Positions 30,257 to 40,280 are shown, numbered from the stretch's first letter. The stretch: 64,000 bases of DNA from Nocardia farcinica (GCF_001182745.1 NZ_LN868938.1:496001-560000); one strand, 5' to 3'. The notes: a model not told the origin generated them from the sequence alone. Made by a program: numbers and translations.

Positions 30257-31260
30257 GTATTTCGCATTTCACCGCACTGATCTGGCTCGGCTTCCTGGCG
30301 GTGGTCGCGCTCATCGCGCTCGGCTACGTGCTGGTGCAGCGGTCCCGGCACCGGCAGATGCTGCGGTTCAGCAACATGGAGGTGCTGGAGAAGGTCGCGC
30401 CGTCGCGGCCCTCGCCGCTGCGGCACGCGCCGATCGCGCTGATGCTGGTCGGCCTGGTGTTCCTCACCATCGCCGCGGCGGGACCGACCTCGGTGCAGAA
30501 GGTGCCGCGCAATCGGGCGACGGTCGTGCTCGTCATGGACGTGTCGCTGTCGATGGAGGCCACCGACGTGCCGCCGAGCCGGCTCGAGGTGGCCCAGCAG
30601 GCGGGCAAGGAGTTCGTCGACGGCCTCACCCAGGGCATCAACCTCGGCTTCGTCACCTTCGCGGGCACGGCCTCGGTCATGCAGTCGCCGACCACCAACC
30701 GGGAGGCGGTCAAGGCCGCCATCGACAACATCAAGCTGGCCGAGCGCACCGCCACCGGCGAGGGCATCCTCACCGCGTTGCAGTCCATCGAGACGCTGGC
30801 GACCGTGCTCGGCGGTGCCGAGACCCCGCCGCCGGCGCGTATCGTGCTCATGTCCGACGGCAAACAGACCGTGCCCGACGACAAGGATGTCGACAACCCC
30901 CGGCATGCCTTCACCGCCGCCCGCCTCGCCAAGAGCAAGGGCATCCCGGTCTCGACGATCTCCTTCGGTACCGAATGGGGCTCGGTGGAGATCCCCGACC
31001 AGGACGGCCAGGGCGGCTCGCAGCGGGTCAAGGTGCCGGTGGACAACGAGTCGCTGCGCGAGATCGCCAAGCTCTCCGGCGGCGAGTTCTACACCGCCTC
31101 CAGCCTGGAGGAACTGACCGCCGTCTACGACACGCTCGAGGAGCAGATCGGCTACGAGACCACCCGCGGCGATGCCAGCCGCCCGTGGTTGCTGCTCGGC
31201 ATGCTGGTCGTCGCCGCGGGCATCGTGACGGGCCTGCTCTATCGTCAACGCCTGCCGTAG
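30253..31260 (+). CDS. VWA-domain membrane protein
   Basis: A 335-residue protein, the same length as Rv1481 of M. tuberculosis. It has an N-terminal membrane helix (about 6-28), a second at 60-78, a VWA domain with the MIDAS motif VLVMDVSLSMEATD (about 93-106), TFAGTAS and MSDGKQT, and a C-terminal helix (LLLGMLVVAAGIVTGLLY). The GTG at 30253 overlaps the DUF58 stop as GTGA. It is BatA-like. Together with MoxR and DUF58 it probably forms an envelope-associated chaperone system that MoxR remodels via the metal-binding VWA domain; this is inference from the family. Confidence 0.9.
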   Translation: MSISHFTALIWLGFLAVVALIALGYVLVQRSRHRQMLRFSNMEVLEKVAPSRPSPLRHAPIALMLVGLVFLTIAAAGPTSVQKVPRNRATVVLVMDVSLSMEATDVPPSRLEVAQQAGKEFVDGLTQGINLGFVTFAGTASVMQSPTTNREAVKAAIDNIKLAERTATGEGILTALQSIETLATVLGGAETPPPARIVLMSDGKQTVPDDKDVDNPRHAFTAARLAKSKGIPVSTISFGTEWGSVEIPDQDGQGGSQRVKVPVDNESLREIAKLSGGEFYTASSLEELTAVYDTLEEQIGYETTRGDASRPWLLLGMLVVAAGIVTGLLYRQRLP

Positions 31261-32061
<801 letters not shown>

Positions 32062-32115
32062 TATCCCGCTGGCCCGCAGCAACGGACTTTCGACATCAGG
32101 AGAACCGAGAAACTC

Positions 32116-32952
32116 ATGGGCGGACTGCTCGAAGGCAAGACCATCCTGGTCACCGGCATCATCACCGACGCCTCCATCGCGTTCCACGCGGCGGCGATGG
32201 CCCAGGAACAGGGCGCGAAGGTGATCATCACCGGTATCCCGGAGCGGCTGCGGCTCATCGACCGCATCGCCAAGCGGCTGCCGAAGGAGGTTCCGCCCGC
32301 CATCGGTCTCGACGTCACCAACGAGGAGGACCTGGCCGGACTCGCGGACAAGATCCGCGAGCTCGCGCCCGAGGGACTCGACGGTGTGCTGCACTCGATC
32401 GCCTTCGCACCGCGCACCCTGATGGGCCCGGAGGCGCTGCCGTTCCTGGAGGGCCCCGGCCCGGACGCGGCCAAGGCGTTCGAGATCTCCGCGTGGAGCT
32501 ACGCCTCGCTGGCCCGCGCGGTGCTGCCGGTGATGAACGAGGGCGGCTCGCTGGTCGGCATGGACTTCGACCCGCGCACCGCCATGCCGTACTACAACTG
32601 GATGGGCGTGGCCAAGGCCGCGCTGGAGTCGGTGAACCGCTACGTCGCCCGCGAGGTCGGCACCGCCAAGAAGGTCCGCTCCAACCTGATCGCCGCGGGC
32701 CCGATCAAGACGCTGGCCGCCAAGGCCATCGCGGGCACCGCCACCGACGACGCGGCCAAGCTCAACCAGCTCAACATCTACTGGGACGGCGCCTCGCCGA
32801 TCGGCTGGGATGTCGACGACCCGACCGCGGTGGCCAAGTCCATCGTGGCGCTGCTGTCGGACTGGCTGCCCGCCACCACCGGTTCGATCATCTACGTCGA
32901 CGGCGGTGCCAGCCACAACACCTGGTTCCCGGAGAACTGGTCGGCCAACTGA
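32116..32952 (+). CDS. inhA: NADH-dependent enoyl-ACP reductase InhA
   Basis: A 278-residue enoyl-ACP reductase, the isoniazid target in mycobacteria, for the last step of each FAS-II elongation round. Seen: the nucleotide-binding [10 protein letters not shown] with Ile21, HSIAF with Ser94, [20 protein letters not shown] carrying the catalytic tyrosine (Tyr160) and lysine (Lys167), and [16 protein letters not shown]. The residues matching the mycobacterial resistance positions Ile21 and Ser94 are the sensitive-type ones. The C-terminus ([14 protein letters not shown]) is longer than in M. tuberculosis. RBS AGGAGAA precedes the ATG. Confidence 0.96.
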   Translation: MGGLLEGKTILVTGIITDASIAFHAAAMAQEQGAKVIITGIPERLRLIDRIAKRLPKEVPPAIGLDVTNEEDLAGLADKIRELAPEGLDGVLHSIAFAPRTLMGPEALPFLEGPGPDAAKAFEISAWSYASLARAVLPVMNEGGSLVGMDFDPRTAMPYYNWMGVAKAALESVNRYVAREVGTAKKVRSNLIAAGPIKTLAAKAIAGTATDDAAKLNQLNIYWDGASPIGWDVDDPTAVAKSIVALLSDWLPATTGSIIYVDGGASHNTWFPENWSAN

Positions 32953-32966
32953 GCGAAGGAGGACCC

Positions 32967-34025
32967 GTGGCCGTCGAGGCGCTGCTGCTGCTGTCCTTCG
33001 GCGGCCCGGAACGCCCCGAGGACGTGATGCCGTTCCTGGAGAACGTCACCCGGGGCCGTGGGGTGCCGCGTGCCCGCCTCGAGGAGGTCGCCCAGCACTA
33101 CCTGCACTTCGGCGGCGTCTCGCCGATCAACGCGCTCAACCGCGACATCATCGCCGGTGTCGAGCGCGAACTCGACGAGGCGGGCATCGACCTGCCGGTG
33201 TATTTCGGCAACCGCAACTGGCATCCGATGGTCGAGGACACCGTCGCGGAGATGGCCCGCGACGGGGTGACCGGCGCCCTGGTCTTCCCCACCTCGGCCT
33301 GGGGCGGCTACTCCGGGTGCCGCCAGTACCACGAGGACATCGAGCGGGCCAGGGCGGCCGTCGGCCCCGCCGCCCCGCACCTGACCAAGCTGCGCCAGTA
33401 CTTCGACCACCCGCTGTTGATCGAGGCGTTCGCCGACGCGATCCGCGCCGCCCTGGAACGGCTGCCCGCGGATCGGCGTGACCGTGCCCGGCTGGTGTTC
33501 ACCGCGCACTCGGTGCCGGTCGCCGCCGACGCCGCCGCCGGTCCGCCCGCCGACGGCGGCGAGCTGTACAGCCGTCAGGTCGCCGATGCCGCCCGATTGT
33601 GCGCGGCGGCAACGGGTTTCGCCGATCACGACCTGGTGTGGCAGTCCCGCTCCGGGCCGCCGCAGGTGCCGTGGCTCGAGCCCGACATCGTCGATCATCT
33701 GGAGGACCTGGCGGGCCGGGGGGTGGACGCGGTCGTGGTGTGCCCGGTCGGCTTCGTCTCCGACCACCTCGAGGTCATCTGGGATCTGGACAACGAGGCG
33801 AAGGACAAGGCTGCCGAGCTCGGCATGGCGTTCGCGCGGGCGTCGACGCCGGGCACCGACCCGCGGTTCCCGCGGTTGGTGGTGGAGCTGATGCGTGAGC
33901 ATCTGGACGGCCTGGCTCCGCGCAGGCTGGGTGCCGAACCGGGCTACGGGTGCACCATCGACGGGGTGCCGTGCGCGAGCGGATGCTGTGCGCCGCAACG
34001 CCGCCCGGCGGCCGCGGGCCGCTGA
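32967..34025 (+). CDS. cpfC: Coproporphyrin ferrochelatase
   Basis: A 352-residue ferrochelatase (hemH/hemZ in older naming). In actinobacteria the enzyme inserts iron into coproporphyrin III in the coproporphyrin-dependent heme route. Seen: [19 protein letters not shown] at the start, [20 protein letters not shown] with the catalytic histidine, [17 protein letters not shown]. Cysteines in GYSGCRQY and in the C-terminal [13 protein letters not shown] could ligate the [2Fe-2S] cluster known from actinobacterial homologues. The GTG at 32967 has AAGGAGG upstream, 14 bases after inhA, so it is part of that operon. Confidence 0.94.
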   Translation: MAVEALLLLSFGGPERPEDVMPFLENVTRGRGVPRARLEEVAQHYLHFGGVSPINALNRDIIAGVERELDEAGIDLPVYFGNRNWHPMVEDTVAEMARDGVTGALVFPTSAWGGYSGCRQYHEDIERARAAVGPAAPHLTKLRQYFDHPLLIEAFADAIRAALERLPADRRDRARLVFTAHSVPVAADAAAGPPADGGELYSRQVADAARLCAAATGFADHDLVWQSRSGPPQVPWLEPDIVDHLEDLAGRGVDAVVVCPVGFVSDHLEVIWDLDNEAKDKAAELGMAFARASTPGTDPRFPRLVVELMREHLDGLAPRRLGAEPGYGCTIDGVPCASGCCAPQRRPAAAGR

Positions 34026-34044
34026 CCGGCGCTCACCGATCGTC

Positions 34045-34854
34045 TCACCCGCGCGCGGCCGCGTGTACCGCGACCAGCCGGGCGGCGCGGATGGCGTCCC
34101 ACAGCGGGCGCAGCAGATTCTCCTGTGCGCCGATCGCGCTGGCGGAGGTCGGCGCCGACGCCGGTTCCCGTTGCGCCACCGTGAGGATGGCCGCGACGTG
34201 GTCGGCGGTGTCGAGAATCCGCTTGGCGCGCAACGGGATCGACTCGGGGTAGTCGTGGCGGGCGTAACCGGCCAGCTCGGCTTCGATCAGTTCACGCGGG
34301 TCGGAGTCCGCGGCGCCGATGCTCGTGGTGTGCAGCTTCATCAGGGCGTCGGCGGCGTCGCGGACGGCTTCCCGCATCGTGTACTCGGCCTCGCCGAGGG
34401 AGAGGTCCGGTCCGGCCGCCGGGGGGACGGTGACGGTGTAGATCGTCCACTGCAGGGTGTCGTCGTCGGCCCACAGCGGGATCAGCCCGGTGCCCTCGGC
34501 GCCGGGCGCGCCGATCAACAGGCCCTCCTCGGCCTCGATCGCGTCGGCGGCGAACTCGGTGCCGACCGGCAGTCCGCGCACGTCGCCGGGCACCGGCAGC
34601 ACCAGTCGCAGCTGCGCCTGCGGCGCGCTCATCGCCTCGCGAATGACCTTGAGCAGCGGCATGACCCCGCTACCCGCTGCCGCGCCGCGCGAGGACCACG
34701 GCAGGTCGGAGCGGCCGCCGGTGACCGGGTCACCGGCGGCGATGGTGTGCCTGGACGCCCAGGCGTGCAGCGCCTCGAGCACATCGTCGGGCGCACTGTT
34801 GCCGGCCAGCCAGGAGCCGGCCCACACCGTCAGCGTGGCACTGGGAGAGCACAT
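34045..34854 (-). CDS. Conserved hypothetical protein, Rv1486c-like position
   Basis: A 269-residue soluble protein that I do not recognise by family. Features: TVWAGSWLAGNSAPDDVLEAL, the central RLVLPVPGDVRGLPVGTEF, a polar stretch DDTLQWTIYTVTVP and an all-helical C-terminal third. It has no signal peptide or membrane helix. It converges on the ferrochelatase gene with 19 bases between stops. Position, orientation and approximate length match Rv1486c of M. tuberculosis, which is also uncharacterised. The ATG at 34854 was chosen because the upstream extension is out of character. Confidence 0.75.
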   Translation of the reverse strand: MCSPSATLTVWAGSWLAGNSAPDDVLEALHAWASRHTIAAGDPVTGGRSDLPWSSRGAAAGSGVMPLLKVIREAMSAPQAQLRLVLPVPGDVRGLPVGTEFAADAIEAEEGLLIGAPGAEGTGLIPLWADDDTLQWTIYTVTVPPAAGPDLSLGEAEYTMREAVRDAADALMKLHTTSIGAADSDPRELIEAELAGYARHDYPESIPLRAKRILDTADHVAAILTVAQREPASAPTSASAIGAQENLLRPLWDAIRAARLVAVHAAARG

Positions 34855-34901
34855 AATCTTCGAGCATAAAGGGGTTCGCGCTCGCGCACCCGCGGGTGTG
34901 G

Positions 34902-35759
34902 CTACTCCGGTTCGGTGACGAAGTCGATGAGCCGTTCCACCGCGCCGATGAGGGGGGACTCCAGGTCGCGGAAGCTCGTCACCGCCTGGTACACCCGCCG
35001 CCAGCCGTCCTGCGGCGTTCCCCAGCCGAGCCGGTGGCAGACGCCGGTCTTCCAGTCCTCCCCGCGCGGCACCGCGGGCCACTCCCGGATGCCGAGCGCG
35101 GCCGGGCGCACCGCCTGCCACACGTCGACGTAGGGGTGGCCGGTCACCAGCACGTACGGGCCGAGACCGGTGGTGAGCTGGGTTTCCTTGGAGCCGGTGA
35201 CCAGGTGGTCGACCAGCACGCCGACCCGCCTGCCCGGGCCCGGCCCGAACGCGGTGAGCCGCTCGGCGAGGTTGTCCAGCCCCTCCAGGTGCTCGACGAC
35301 CACGCCCTCGACCCGCAGGTCGTGGCCCCACACCCGCTCGACCAGTGCGGCGTCGTGCACACCCTCCACCCAGATGCGACTGGCCTTGGCGACCTTCGCG
35401 CGCAGCCCCTCCACCCGGGTCGACCCCGACGCCGAGCGCGTCGGCTTCCGCGGCGCGGCGACCGCCGGGCGCACCAACGTGACCGGCTTGCCGTCGATCA
35501 GGAACGCCGCCTCGCGCATCGCGAACAGCCGGACCACCCCGCGCCCGTCCTCGAGTTTCACGAACTCGCCGTCGTAGCTGCGGTCGAATCCGACGACGGC
35601 GCCGCAGAATCCGGTCGCGGCGTCCTCCACCACGAGATCGCGTTCGGCGGGCACCGTCGGCACCGCCCGTTTCTTCGTCCTGGCATGTCCGGAGAAGATG
35701 TCGCCGGAGTAGATGTCGCCGGAGCGACTGTCACCGCCGAACCTGTCACGCGTACCCAC
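34902..35759 (-). CDS. DUF3097 family protein
   Basis: A 285-residue protein assigned to DUF3097 by its segments RIWVEGVHDAALVERVWG and EGVVVEHLEGLDNL, then RRVGVLVDHLVTGSKE and YVLVTGHPYVDVWQAVRP. The glutamate-glycine turn (VEGVHDAAL) followed by LVDHL resembles a Toprim-type metal site, which would suggest nucleic-acid or nucleotide chemistry; this is my inference. An N-terminal short repeat (SGDIYSGDIFSG) precedes the folded part. The GTG at 35759 fits the start of the conserved region. It is divergent from nfeD. Confidence 0.75.
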   Translation of the reverse strand: MGTRDRFGGDSRSGDIYSGDIFSGHARTKKRAVPTVPAERDLVVEDAATGFCGAVVGFDRSYDGEFVKLEDGRGVVRLFAMREAAFLIDGKPVTLVRPAVAAPRKPTRSASGSTRVEGLRAKVAKASRIWVEGVHDAALVERVWGHDLRVEGVVVEHLEGLDNLAERLTAFGPGPGRRVGVLVDHLVTGSKETQLTTGLGPYVLVTGHPYVDVWQAVRPAALGIREWPAVPRGEDWKTGVCHRLGWGTPQDGWRRVYQAVTSFRDLESPLIGAVERLIDFVTEPE

Positions 35760-35870
35760 CCGTCCGAAACTACCCGGCCACGCCGCGATTTCGGTTCTGC
35801 GACGCGGGGGTGTCGCCCGACGTTCACCGAGCACCCGCGCGATCCGGCGTCCCCGGACTACAGTGGGGGC

Positions 35871-36302
35871 GTGGCCGCAATCGCTTGGCTGGTCGCGGGA
35901 ATCCTGCTCGCGGCCGCGGAGATGCTCGTCGGGGATCTGACCCTGCTGATGATCGGGGTGGCCGCCCTCGGCACGGCCGGGGTCAGCGCCGCCGCCGATA
36001 CCTCGGTGATCGTCGACGCGGTGGTCTTCGGCGTGATCACCCTCGTGCTGCTGCTCGGGGTTCGTCCGGTGTTGCGCCGCCGGTTCGGTACGCCGCCGCC
36101 GGTGCCGACCAACGTGCACGCGCTCCCGGGCAAGACCGCGCTGGTGCTCGAGGAGGTGACCGACACCGCCGGGCTGGTGAAGCTGGCCGGCGAGGTGTGG
36201 ACGGCGCGGCCGATGAATCAGGGGGACGTCTTCGAACCGGGGACGACCGTGTCCGTGATGGAGATCGACGGCGCGACGGCCGTCGTGTGGAAGGGTCCGT
36301 GA
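35871..36302 (+). CDS. NfeD-like membrane protein
   Basis: A 143-residue short NfeD homologue. Two or three N-terminal membrane helices (AIAWLVAGILLAAAEMLVGD, then AALGTAGVSAAA and VVFGVITLVLLLGVRPVL) are followed by the C-terminal OB-fold NfeD domain (LPGKTALVLEEV, ending GATAVVWKGP). The GTG at 35871 gives the length of Rv1487. It overlaps the SPFH gene by one base. NfeD proteins act with stomatin-like partners in membrane microdomain organisation, and that pairing is present here. Confidence 0.9.
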   Translation: MAAIAWLVAGILLAAAEMLVGDLTLLMIGVAALGTAGVSAAADTSVIVDAVVFGVITLVLLLGVRPVLRRRFGTPPPVPTNVHALPGKTALVLEEVTDTAGLVKLAGEVWTARPMNQGDVFEPGTTVSVMEIDGATAVVWKGP

Positions 36303-37531
36303 TGGCTGTATTGATCGTCGCCGCGGTGCTGGTGCTGCTCATCGTGGTGGTGGCCTTCAAATCGATCGCGCTGGTGCCGCAGGCCGAGGCCGCCGTCATC
36401 GAGCGGCTCGGGCGGTATTCGCGGACGGTGTCGGGCCAGCTGACCTTCCTGGTGCCCTTCGCCGACCGCATCCGGGCCAAGGTCGACCTGCGTGAGCGGG
36501 TGGTCTCCTTTCCGCCGCAGCCGGTGATCACCCAGGACAACCTCACCCTGCAGATCGACTCGGTGGTGTATTTCCAGGTCACCAGCCCGCAGGCGGCGGT
36601 CTACGAGATCAGCAACTACATCGCCGCGGTCGAACAACTCACCGTCACCACCCTGCGCAACGTCGTGGGCGGGATGACGCTGGAGGAGACGCTGACCTCG
36701 CGCGACCAGATCAACAGCCAGCTGCGCGGCGTCCTCGACGAGGCGACCGGGCGCTGGGGCCTGCGGGTGGCCCGCGTCGAGCTCAAGGCCATCGATCCGC
36801 CGCCCTCCATCCAGGAATCGATGGAGAAGCAGATGAAGGCCGACCGCGAGAAGCGGGCGATGATCCTCACCGCGGAGGGCACCCGCGAATCGCAGATCAA
36901 GACGGCCGAGGGCGCCAAGCAGGCGCAGATCCTCGCCGCGGAAGGTGCCAAGCAGTCGGCGATCCTGGCGGCCGAGGGTGAACGCCAGAGCCGCATCCTG
37001 CGCGCGCAGGGTGAGCGGGCGGCGGCGTACCTGCAGGCGCAGGGCCAGGCCAAGGCGATCGAGAAGGTCTTCGCCGCGATCAAGGCGGGCAAGCCGACCC
37101 CGGAGTTGCTGGCCTACCAGTACATGCAGACGTTGCCGATGGTCGCCCGCGGCGATGCCAACAAGGTCTGGCTGGTGCCCAGCGATTTCGGCAAGGCGCT
37201 GGAAGGCTTCGCCAAGAGCTTCGCGAGCAAGGACGCCGACGGCGTGTTCCGCTACGAGCCGCCCGCCGACGACAGCGAACCGGTGAAGGTGGAGGACGAC
37301 TCCGACGTGGCCGACTGGTTCGACATGGCGTCGGACCCGACCATCGAACGTGCCGTGCGCGCCGCCGAGGCGACCGCACGGCAGCCGGTCGAGGGGATGG
37401 CGCCGCCGGTGGGCCAGCCGGTGCGGCCGCCCGCGCCCCAGCAACCGCCCGCGCAGCAGCAGGCATGGCCGCCCGCGCCGCAGACGGATCCGCAGGACGG
37501 TGCGTGGCAGCCCCGCCCGGGCACACCGTGA
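36302..37531 (+). CDS. SPFH/Band 7 (stomatin-like) protein
   Basis: A 409-residue protein with an N-terminal membrane anchor (MAVLIVAAVLVLLIVVVAF), a Band 7 domain (VPQAEAAVIERLGRYSRTV to about residue 180) and a helical repeat region with recurrent (A/T)EGxxxxxI units such as TAEGAKQAQILAAEGAKQSA. It ends in a Pro/Gln-rich tail of about 65 residues. It is QmcA/Rv1488-like. The ATG shares a base with the nfeD stop. Such proteins form large oligomers on membranes and may control proteases or lipid microdomains. Confidence 0.92.
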   Translation: MAVLIVAAVLVLLIVVVAFKSIALVPQAEAAVIERLGRYSRTVSGQLTFLVPFADRIRAKVDLRERVVSFPPQPVITQDNLTLQIDSVVYFQVTSPQAAVYEISNYIAAVEQLTVTTLRNVVGGMTLEETLTSRDQINSQLRGVLDEATGRWGLRVARVELKAIDPPPSIQESMEKQMKADREKRAMILTAEGTRESQIKTAEGAKQAQILAAEGAKQSAILAAEGERQSRILRAQGERAAAYLQAQGQAKAIEKVFAAIKAGKPTPELLAYQYMQTLPMVARGDANKVWLVPSDFGKALEGFAKSFASKDADGVFRYEPPADDSEPVKVEDDSDVADWFDMASDPTIERAVRAAEATARQPVEGMAPPVGQPVRPPAPQQPPAQQQAWPPAPQTDPQDGAWQPRPGTP

Positions 37532-37669
37532 CCGACTGACTGAACGGAGCTGTGCGACTCCCGCCGTGCCGTTTGCTGAAAAGTTGCGGACGGTCCGGTC
37601 TCGGGTTACGGTGTGTGCCGTTCGAGAGCCGTGGGCAGGCGCCGTCATCCGACGTTCAGGGAGAATCCG

Positions 37670-38032
37670 ATGTACGACCAGCCGTTCGCCGGTGCTTTGC
37701 CAGAATCGACGAGCGGGACCGTGCGGGCGGGACGCCGAACGATCGGCGATCCGCTGGCCACCGGCGAGTTCCGCCGCAACGGCGTGCCGGTCTGGGCGGG
37801 TATCGGTCGGCCGGTGCCGGTGGGGGAGCGCACCGGCTGGCGGTGCCGGGTGCGGGTGGAGCGCGGCTCCCGATTGGAACAGTCGCAGGTGGTGGCGCCC
37901 ACCGAGCGCGAGGTGCTGCGGATGGCGCTGGAACTGGTGAGCACCCGGCTCGGGATGACCGAGGCGCAGTTCCTCGACGGCGCCCTGATCCGCTCGAACG
38001 CCTCCGGCTACCTGCTGGCCGCTGCCCGCTGA
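37670..38032 (+). CDS. Hypothetical protein
   Basis: A 120-residue protein I do not recognise. The first 35 residues are polar, the middle has GVPVWAGIGRPVPVGERTGWRCRVRVERG and the end is helical with REVLRMALELVSTRLGMTEAQFL. It has no signal peptide, cysteine motif or membrane segment. GGGAGAA precedes the ATG at 37670. It stands alone, 138 bases after the SPFH gene, and is followed by a strong hairpin. Codon use is like its neighbours, so I consider it real. Confidence 0.65.
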   Translation: MYDQPFAGALPESTSGTVRAGRRTIGDPLATGEFRRNGVPVWAGIGRPVPVGERTGWRCRVRVERGSRLEQSQVVAPTEREVLRMALELVSTRLGMTEAQFLDGALIRSNASGYLLAAAR

Positions 38033-38039
38033 CCCGCAC

Positions 38040-38060
38040 CGCGAGCCGCCCGGGCTCGCG
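38040..38060 (+). terminator. GC-rich hairpin after the hypothetical gene
   Basis: CGCGAGCC and GGCTCGCG form a perfect 8-bp stem with a 5-base loop, seven bases after the stop codon, followed by TTGG. Confidence 0.65.
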
Positions 38061-38385
38061 TTGGCGCACACCGGGATTCGGACCAAGCGGTACGACCGGT
38101 GAACGGGCGTCGAATACATTCCGCCTCGATTGACTGTGCCGCGCGCCGCCGTTCTAATGAACGATGGCGCGATTCGCGCGCCGGATTCCGACGAACGAAG
38201 CGGGGTGAGCGGCAGATGCCGGATGACAGTATCGATGCCTACTGCCGGTCATTTCCCGTGCGACGAAGCTGTCCGGTTCGTCGCTGATCCGTGCGCCGCG
38301 CCCGAATCGTCAAGGGCCACAGCGTGAACGCCGCACGGACGCCCGATCCGACGTGTCCCGACCAGCCCCTGCCTGGAGTCCCGCC
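38061..38385. other. Long intergenic region before the CorA-like gene
   Basis: No convincing gene. Locally higher A/T (around CGAATACATTCCGCCTCGATT) suggests promoter sequence near 38110. A 23-codon frame opens at the ATG at 38217 but has unremarkable codon use. The downstream end holds a possible leader peptide gene. Confidence 0.4.
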
Positions 38386-38484
38386 GTGAGCACTGCCCGC
38401 CTCGAACCCGTGCCCGCCGCCCGCGCGGCGACCCCGTCGCGTCCGCGCATCGCCGTTCCATCGGTGCGTGGGAGGTCACGATGA
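38386..38484 (+). CDS. Possible 32-residue leader peptide coupled to the CorA-like gene
   Basis: A GTG at 38386 with TGGAG upstream opens a 32-codon frame rich in arginine, proline and alanine (LEPVPAARAATPSRPRIAVP). Its TGA overlaps the ATG of the CorA-like gene as ATGA. The coupling suggests a leader whose translation sets expression of the transporter-like protein, as known for proline-rich leaders of Mg2+ transporter genes. Third-position GC is about 77%, lower than real genes here, so coding is uncertain. Confidence 0.35.
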   Translation: MSTARLEPVPAARAATPSRPRIAVPSVRGRSR

Positions 38485-39413
38485 CGAAATCCCTACGCGC
38501 GCCCGCCGATCGGTTCGACACCGAGGTGCTCGGCATGCACTGGATCCCGCTGCCGTCCTCGGACGAGGACACCGCGGCGGTGCTGCGCGAGCGGCTCGGC
38601 GTCGATTTCACGACGCCGCGCGACGGGGTCACCGCGCAGGGTGATTTCACGTATCTGCCGGTGACGGTGAACTACTGCCGCGGCGAGCGGGTCGAGCGGG
38701 AGACCATCGTCTTCGCGCTCGGCACCGAGTTCGTCGTCACGCTGCAACCGGCCGAGCCCTTCCTGCCGTTCGAGACCGCCATCGCGGCCATGCGCCGTGA
38801 CGCCACTCTCACCGGTTCCTCCTACGGTGTGACCTTCGCCCTGCTGTGGGCGCTCAACGACGCCTCCGACCGGGTGCTGCGCTGGGTGGGCCATACCGTC
38901 GAGGCGCAGCGCGACATCCTCGACGCCGCCACCGCCGAGCACGGCAACGGGCTGGGCGCCGGGCCTGCCCGCGAGGTGATCCACCGGCTCGGCGCCGCCG
39001 AACGGGTCGTCGCCCGGGTGCGCGAGACCCAGGCGCAGCTGGCCGCGGCCGCCCGCCATCTCGACGTCGACTACGCCGCACAGACCAGCGGGCTCGGCGA
39101 GCGGATCGGCTCGCTCGTGGCCGACATCGAGGGCGTGGCCCGGCGGGCCGAGCGCGAGCACGACGGCTTGCGTTTCCTGGCCCAGACCGCCACCGCCTGC
39201 CTCGGGGTGCGCCAGAGCGGCATCCTGCGGCTGCACACCGGCGTGGTCGCGGTGTTCCTGCCGCCCACCGTGCTGGCCGCCTCCTACGCGGCCGAGTTCA
39301 CCTGGCTGCCGCGGCTGGACCCGATCCCGGCCCTGTTCGTCTTCGTGGTCGTGACCGCGCTGGCCGCCGCCGTTCCGCTGCACTACCTCGGCCGCGGCGA
39401 GCGGCGCACCTAG
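38481..39413 (+). CDS. CorA-like membrane protein lacking the GMN motif
   Basis: A 310-residue protein with the architecture of the CorA/ZntB metal-ion transporters: an N-terminal alpha/beta domain, a long helical region (about 125-240) and two C-terminal membrane helices (GVVAVFLPPTVLAASYA and ALFVFVVVTALAAAVPLHYL). The loop between them normally reads YGMNF and selects hydrated Mg2+. Here residues 269-273 are YAAEF, so GMN is replaced by AAE. Transport specificity is therefore doubtful; it may be a paralogue with another ion or a non-transporting role. GGAGG precedes the ATG. The stop overlaps the stop of the convergent TVP38-like gene. Confidence 0.82.
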   Translation: MTKSLRAPADRFDTEVLGMHWIPLPSSDEDTAAVLRERLGVDFTTPRDGVTAQGDFTYLPVTVNYCRGERVERETIVFALGTEFVVTLQPAEPFLPFETAIAAMRRDATLTGSSYGVTFALLWALNDASDRVLRWVGHTVEAQRDILDAATAEHGNGLGAGPAREVIHRLGAAERVVARVRETQAQLAAAARHLDVDYAAQTSGLGERIGSLVADIEGVARRAEREHDGLRFLAQTATACLGVRQSGILRLHTGVVAVFLPPTVLAASYAAEFTWLPRLDPIPALFVFVVVTALAAAVPLHYLGRGERRT

Positions 39414-40096
39414 GAGCGCGGCCCCGCGGCGACGGCGACCGGTTCCGGCGCGGGGTCGACCGGCTGCCACCGGGCATCGACCACCAGGCCCACCAGGCCG
39501 ATGCCGAGACACACCGCGGAGACGACGAGCATGGCCGGATGGGTGCCGCCGGTGAGCGCGTCGGCCAGGATCACCGTGGCGACGGTGCCGGGCGCCGAAC
39601 CGACCACGGTCGCCAGCAGATAGGGGCGCACCCGGATCGAGGTCAGCGCACAGCAGTAGTTGACGACCGAGAACGGCGCGAAGGAGATCAGCCGCAGCGA
39701 CCCCACGGCCAGCCAGCCGCGTCGGCGCAACCGGTCGTCGACCGCCCGCACGGCAGGATGGGTGAGTCGCGCGGCCACCCGGTCGCGGTCCAGCGCGCGC
39801 ACCAGAAGCAGGGCGAGCACGGCGGCGACGGCGGTGGCGGACAACGCGATCGCGCTGCCCAGCAGCGAACCGAACAGCACCCCGCAGCTGATCGTCAGCA
39901 CGGTGCGCGGGACCGGCGCGACCGCGACCAGCGCGTAGAACAGGAAGAACAGTGGCGGGAACCAGACACCGAGCGAGCCCGCCCAGTCCTGGATCTGCTG
40001 GGGGGTGGGCAACGGCACCAGCAGCGCGACCGCGAACAGCGCGCCGAGCCCGGCGAGGGCGACGACGATACGCGGATTCCGCAACAGCCTGGTCAC
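39410..40096 (-). CDS. TVP38/TMEM64 (VTT-domain) membrane protein
   Basis: A 228-residue polytopic protein with a VTT (SNARE-associated) domain: WFPPLFFLFYALVAVAPVPRTVLTISCGVLFG, then LRLISFAPFSVVNYCCALTSIR and LLATVVGSAPGTVATV. Relatives include DedA and eukaryotic TMEM41B/VMP1, which have lipid scramblase activity. It sits where Rv1491c is found in M. tuberculosis, just before mutA, on the opposite strand. Its role is probably in membrane lipid homeostasis, inferred from family only. Confidence 0.88.
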   Translation of the reverse strand: MTRLLRNPRIVVALAGLGALFAVALLVPLPTPQQIQDWAGSLGVWFPPLFFLFYALVAVAPVPRTVLTISCGVLFGSLLGSAIALSATAVAAVLALLLVRALDRDRVAARLTHPAVRAVDDRLRRRGWLAVGSLRLISFAPFSVVNYCCALTSIRVRPYLLATVVGSAPGTVATVILADALTGGTHPAMLVVSAVCLGIGLVGLVVDARWQPVDPAPEPVAVAAGPRS

Positions 40097-40280
40097 TCGC
40101 GACAGGTTACCGGTTGGTAGTGGCGGCCAGGGTCAACCGCCGCATCCGCTGCCGCTAGCATCAAGGGAAACGGGACGAATGCTCGTTAACCAATGTGCTC
40201 GCTGAGCTGGGCGAATGCGAGGTATCGGGCGCACACACGAGGTGCGCGCCCCGTGGTCGAGTGGAAGAGGGACAGCAGCT

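Noticed and set aside
32116..32952. Possible natural isoniazid-resistance substitutions in InhA
   Set aside because: Residues aligned with Ile21 and Ser94 are unchanged; other differences are expected between genera and cannot be interpreted by reading alone.
38217..38288. 23-codon frame upstream of the CorA-like gene
   Set aside because: No coupling to the downstream gene, ordinary composition, and not distinguishable from chance.
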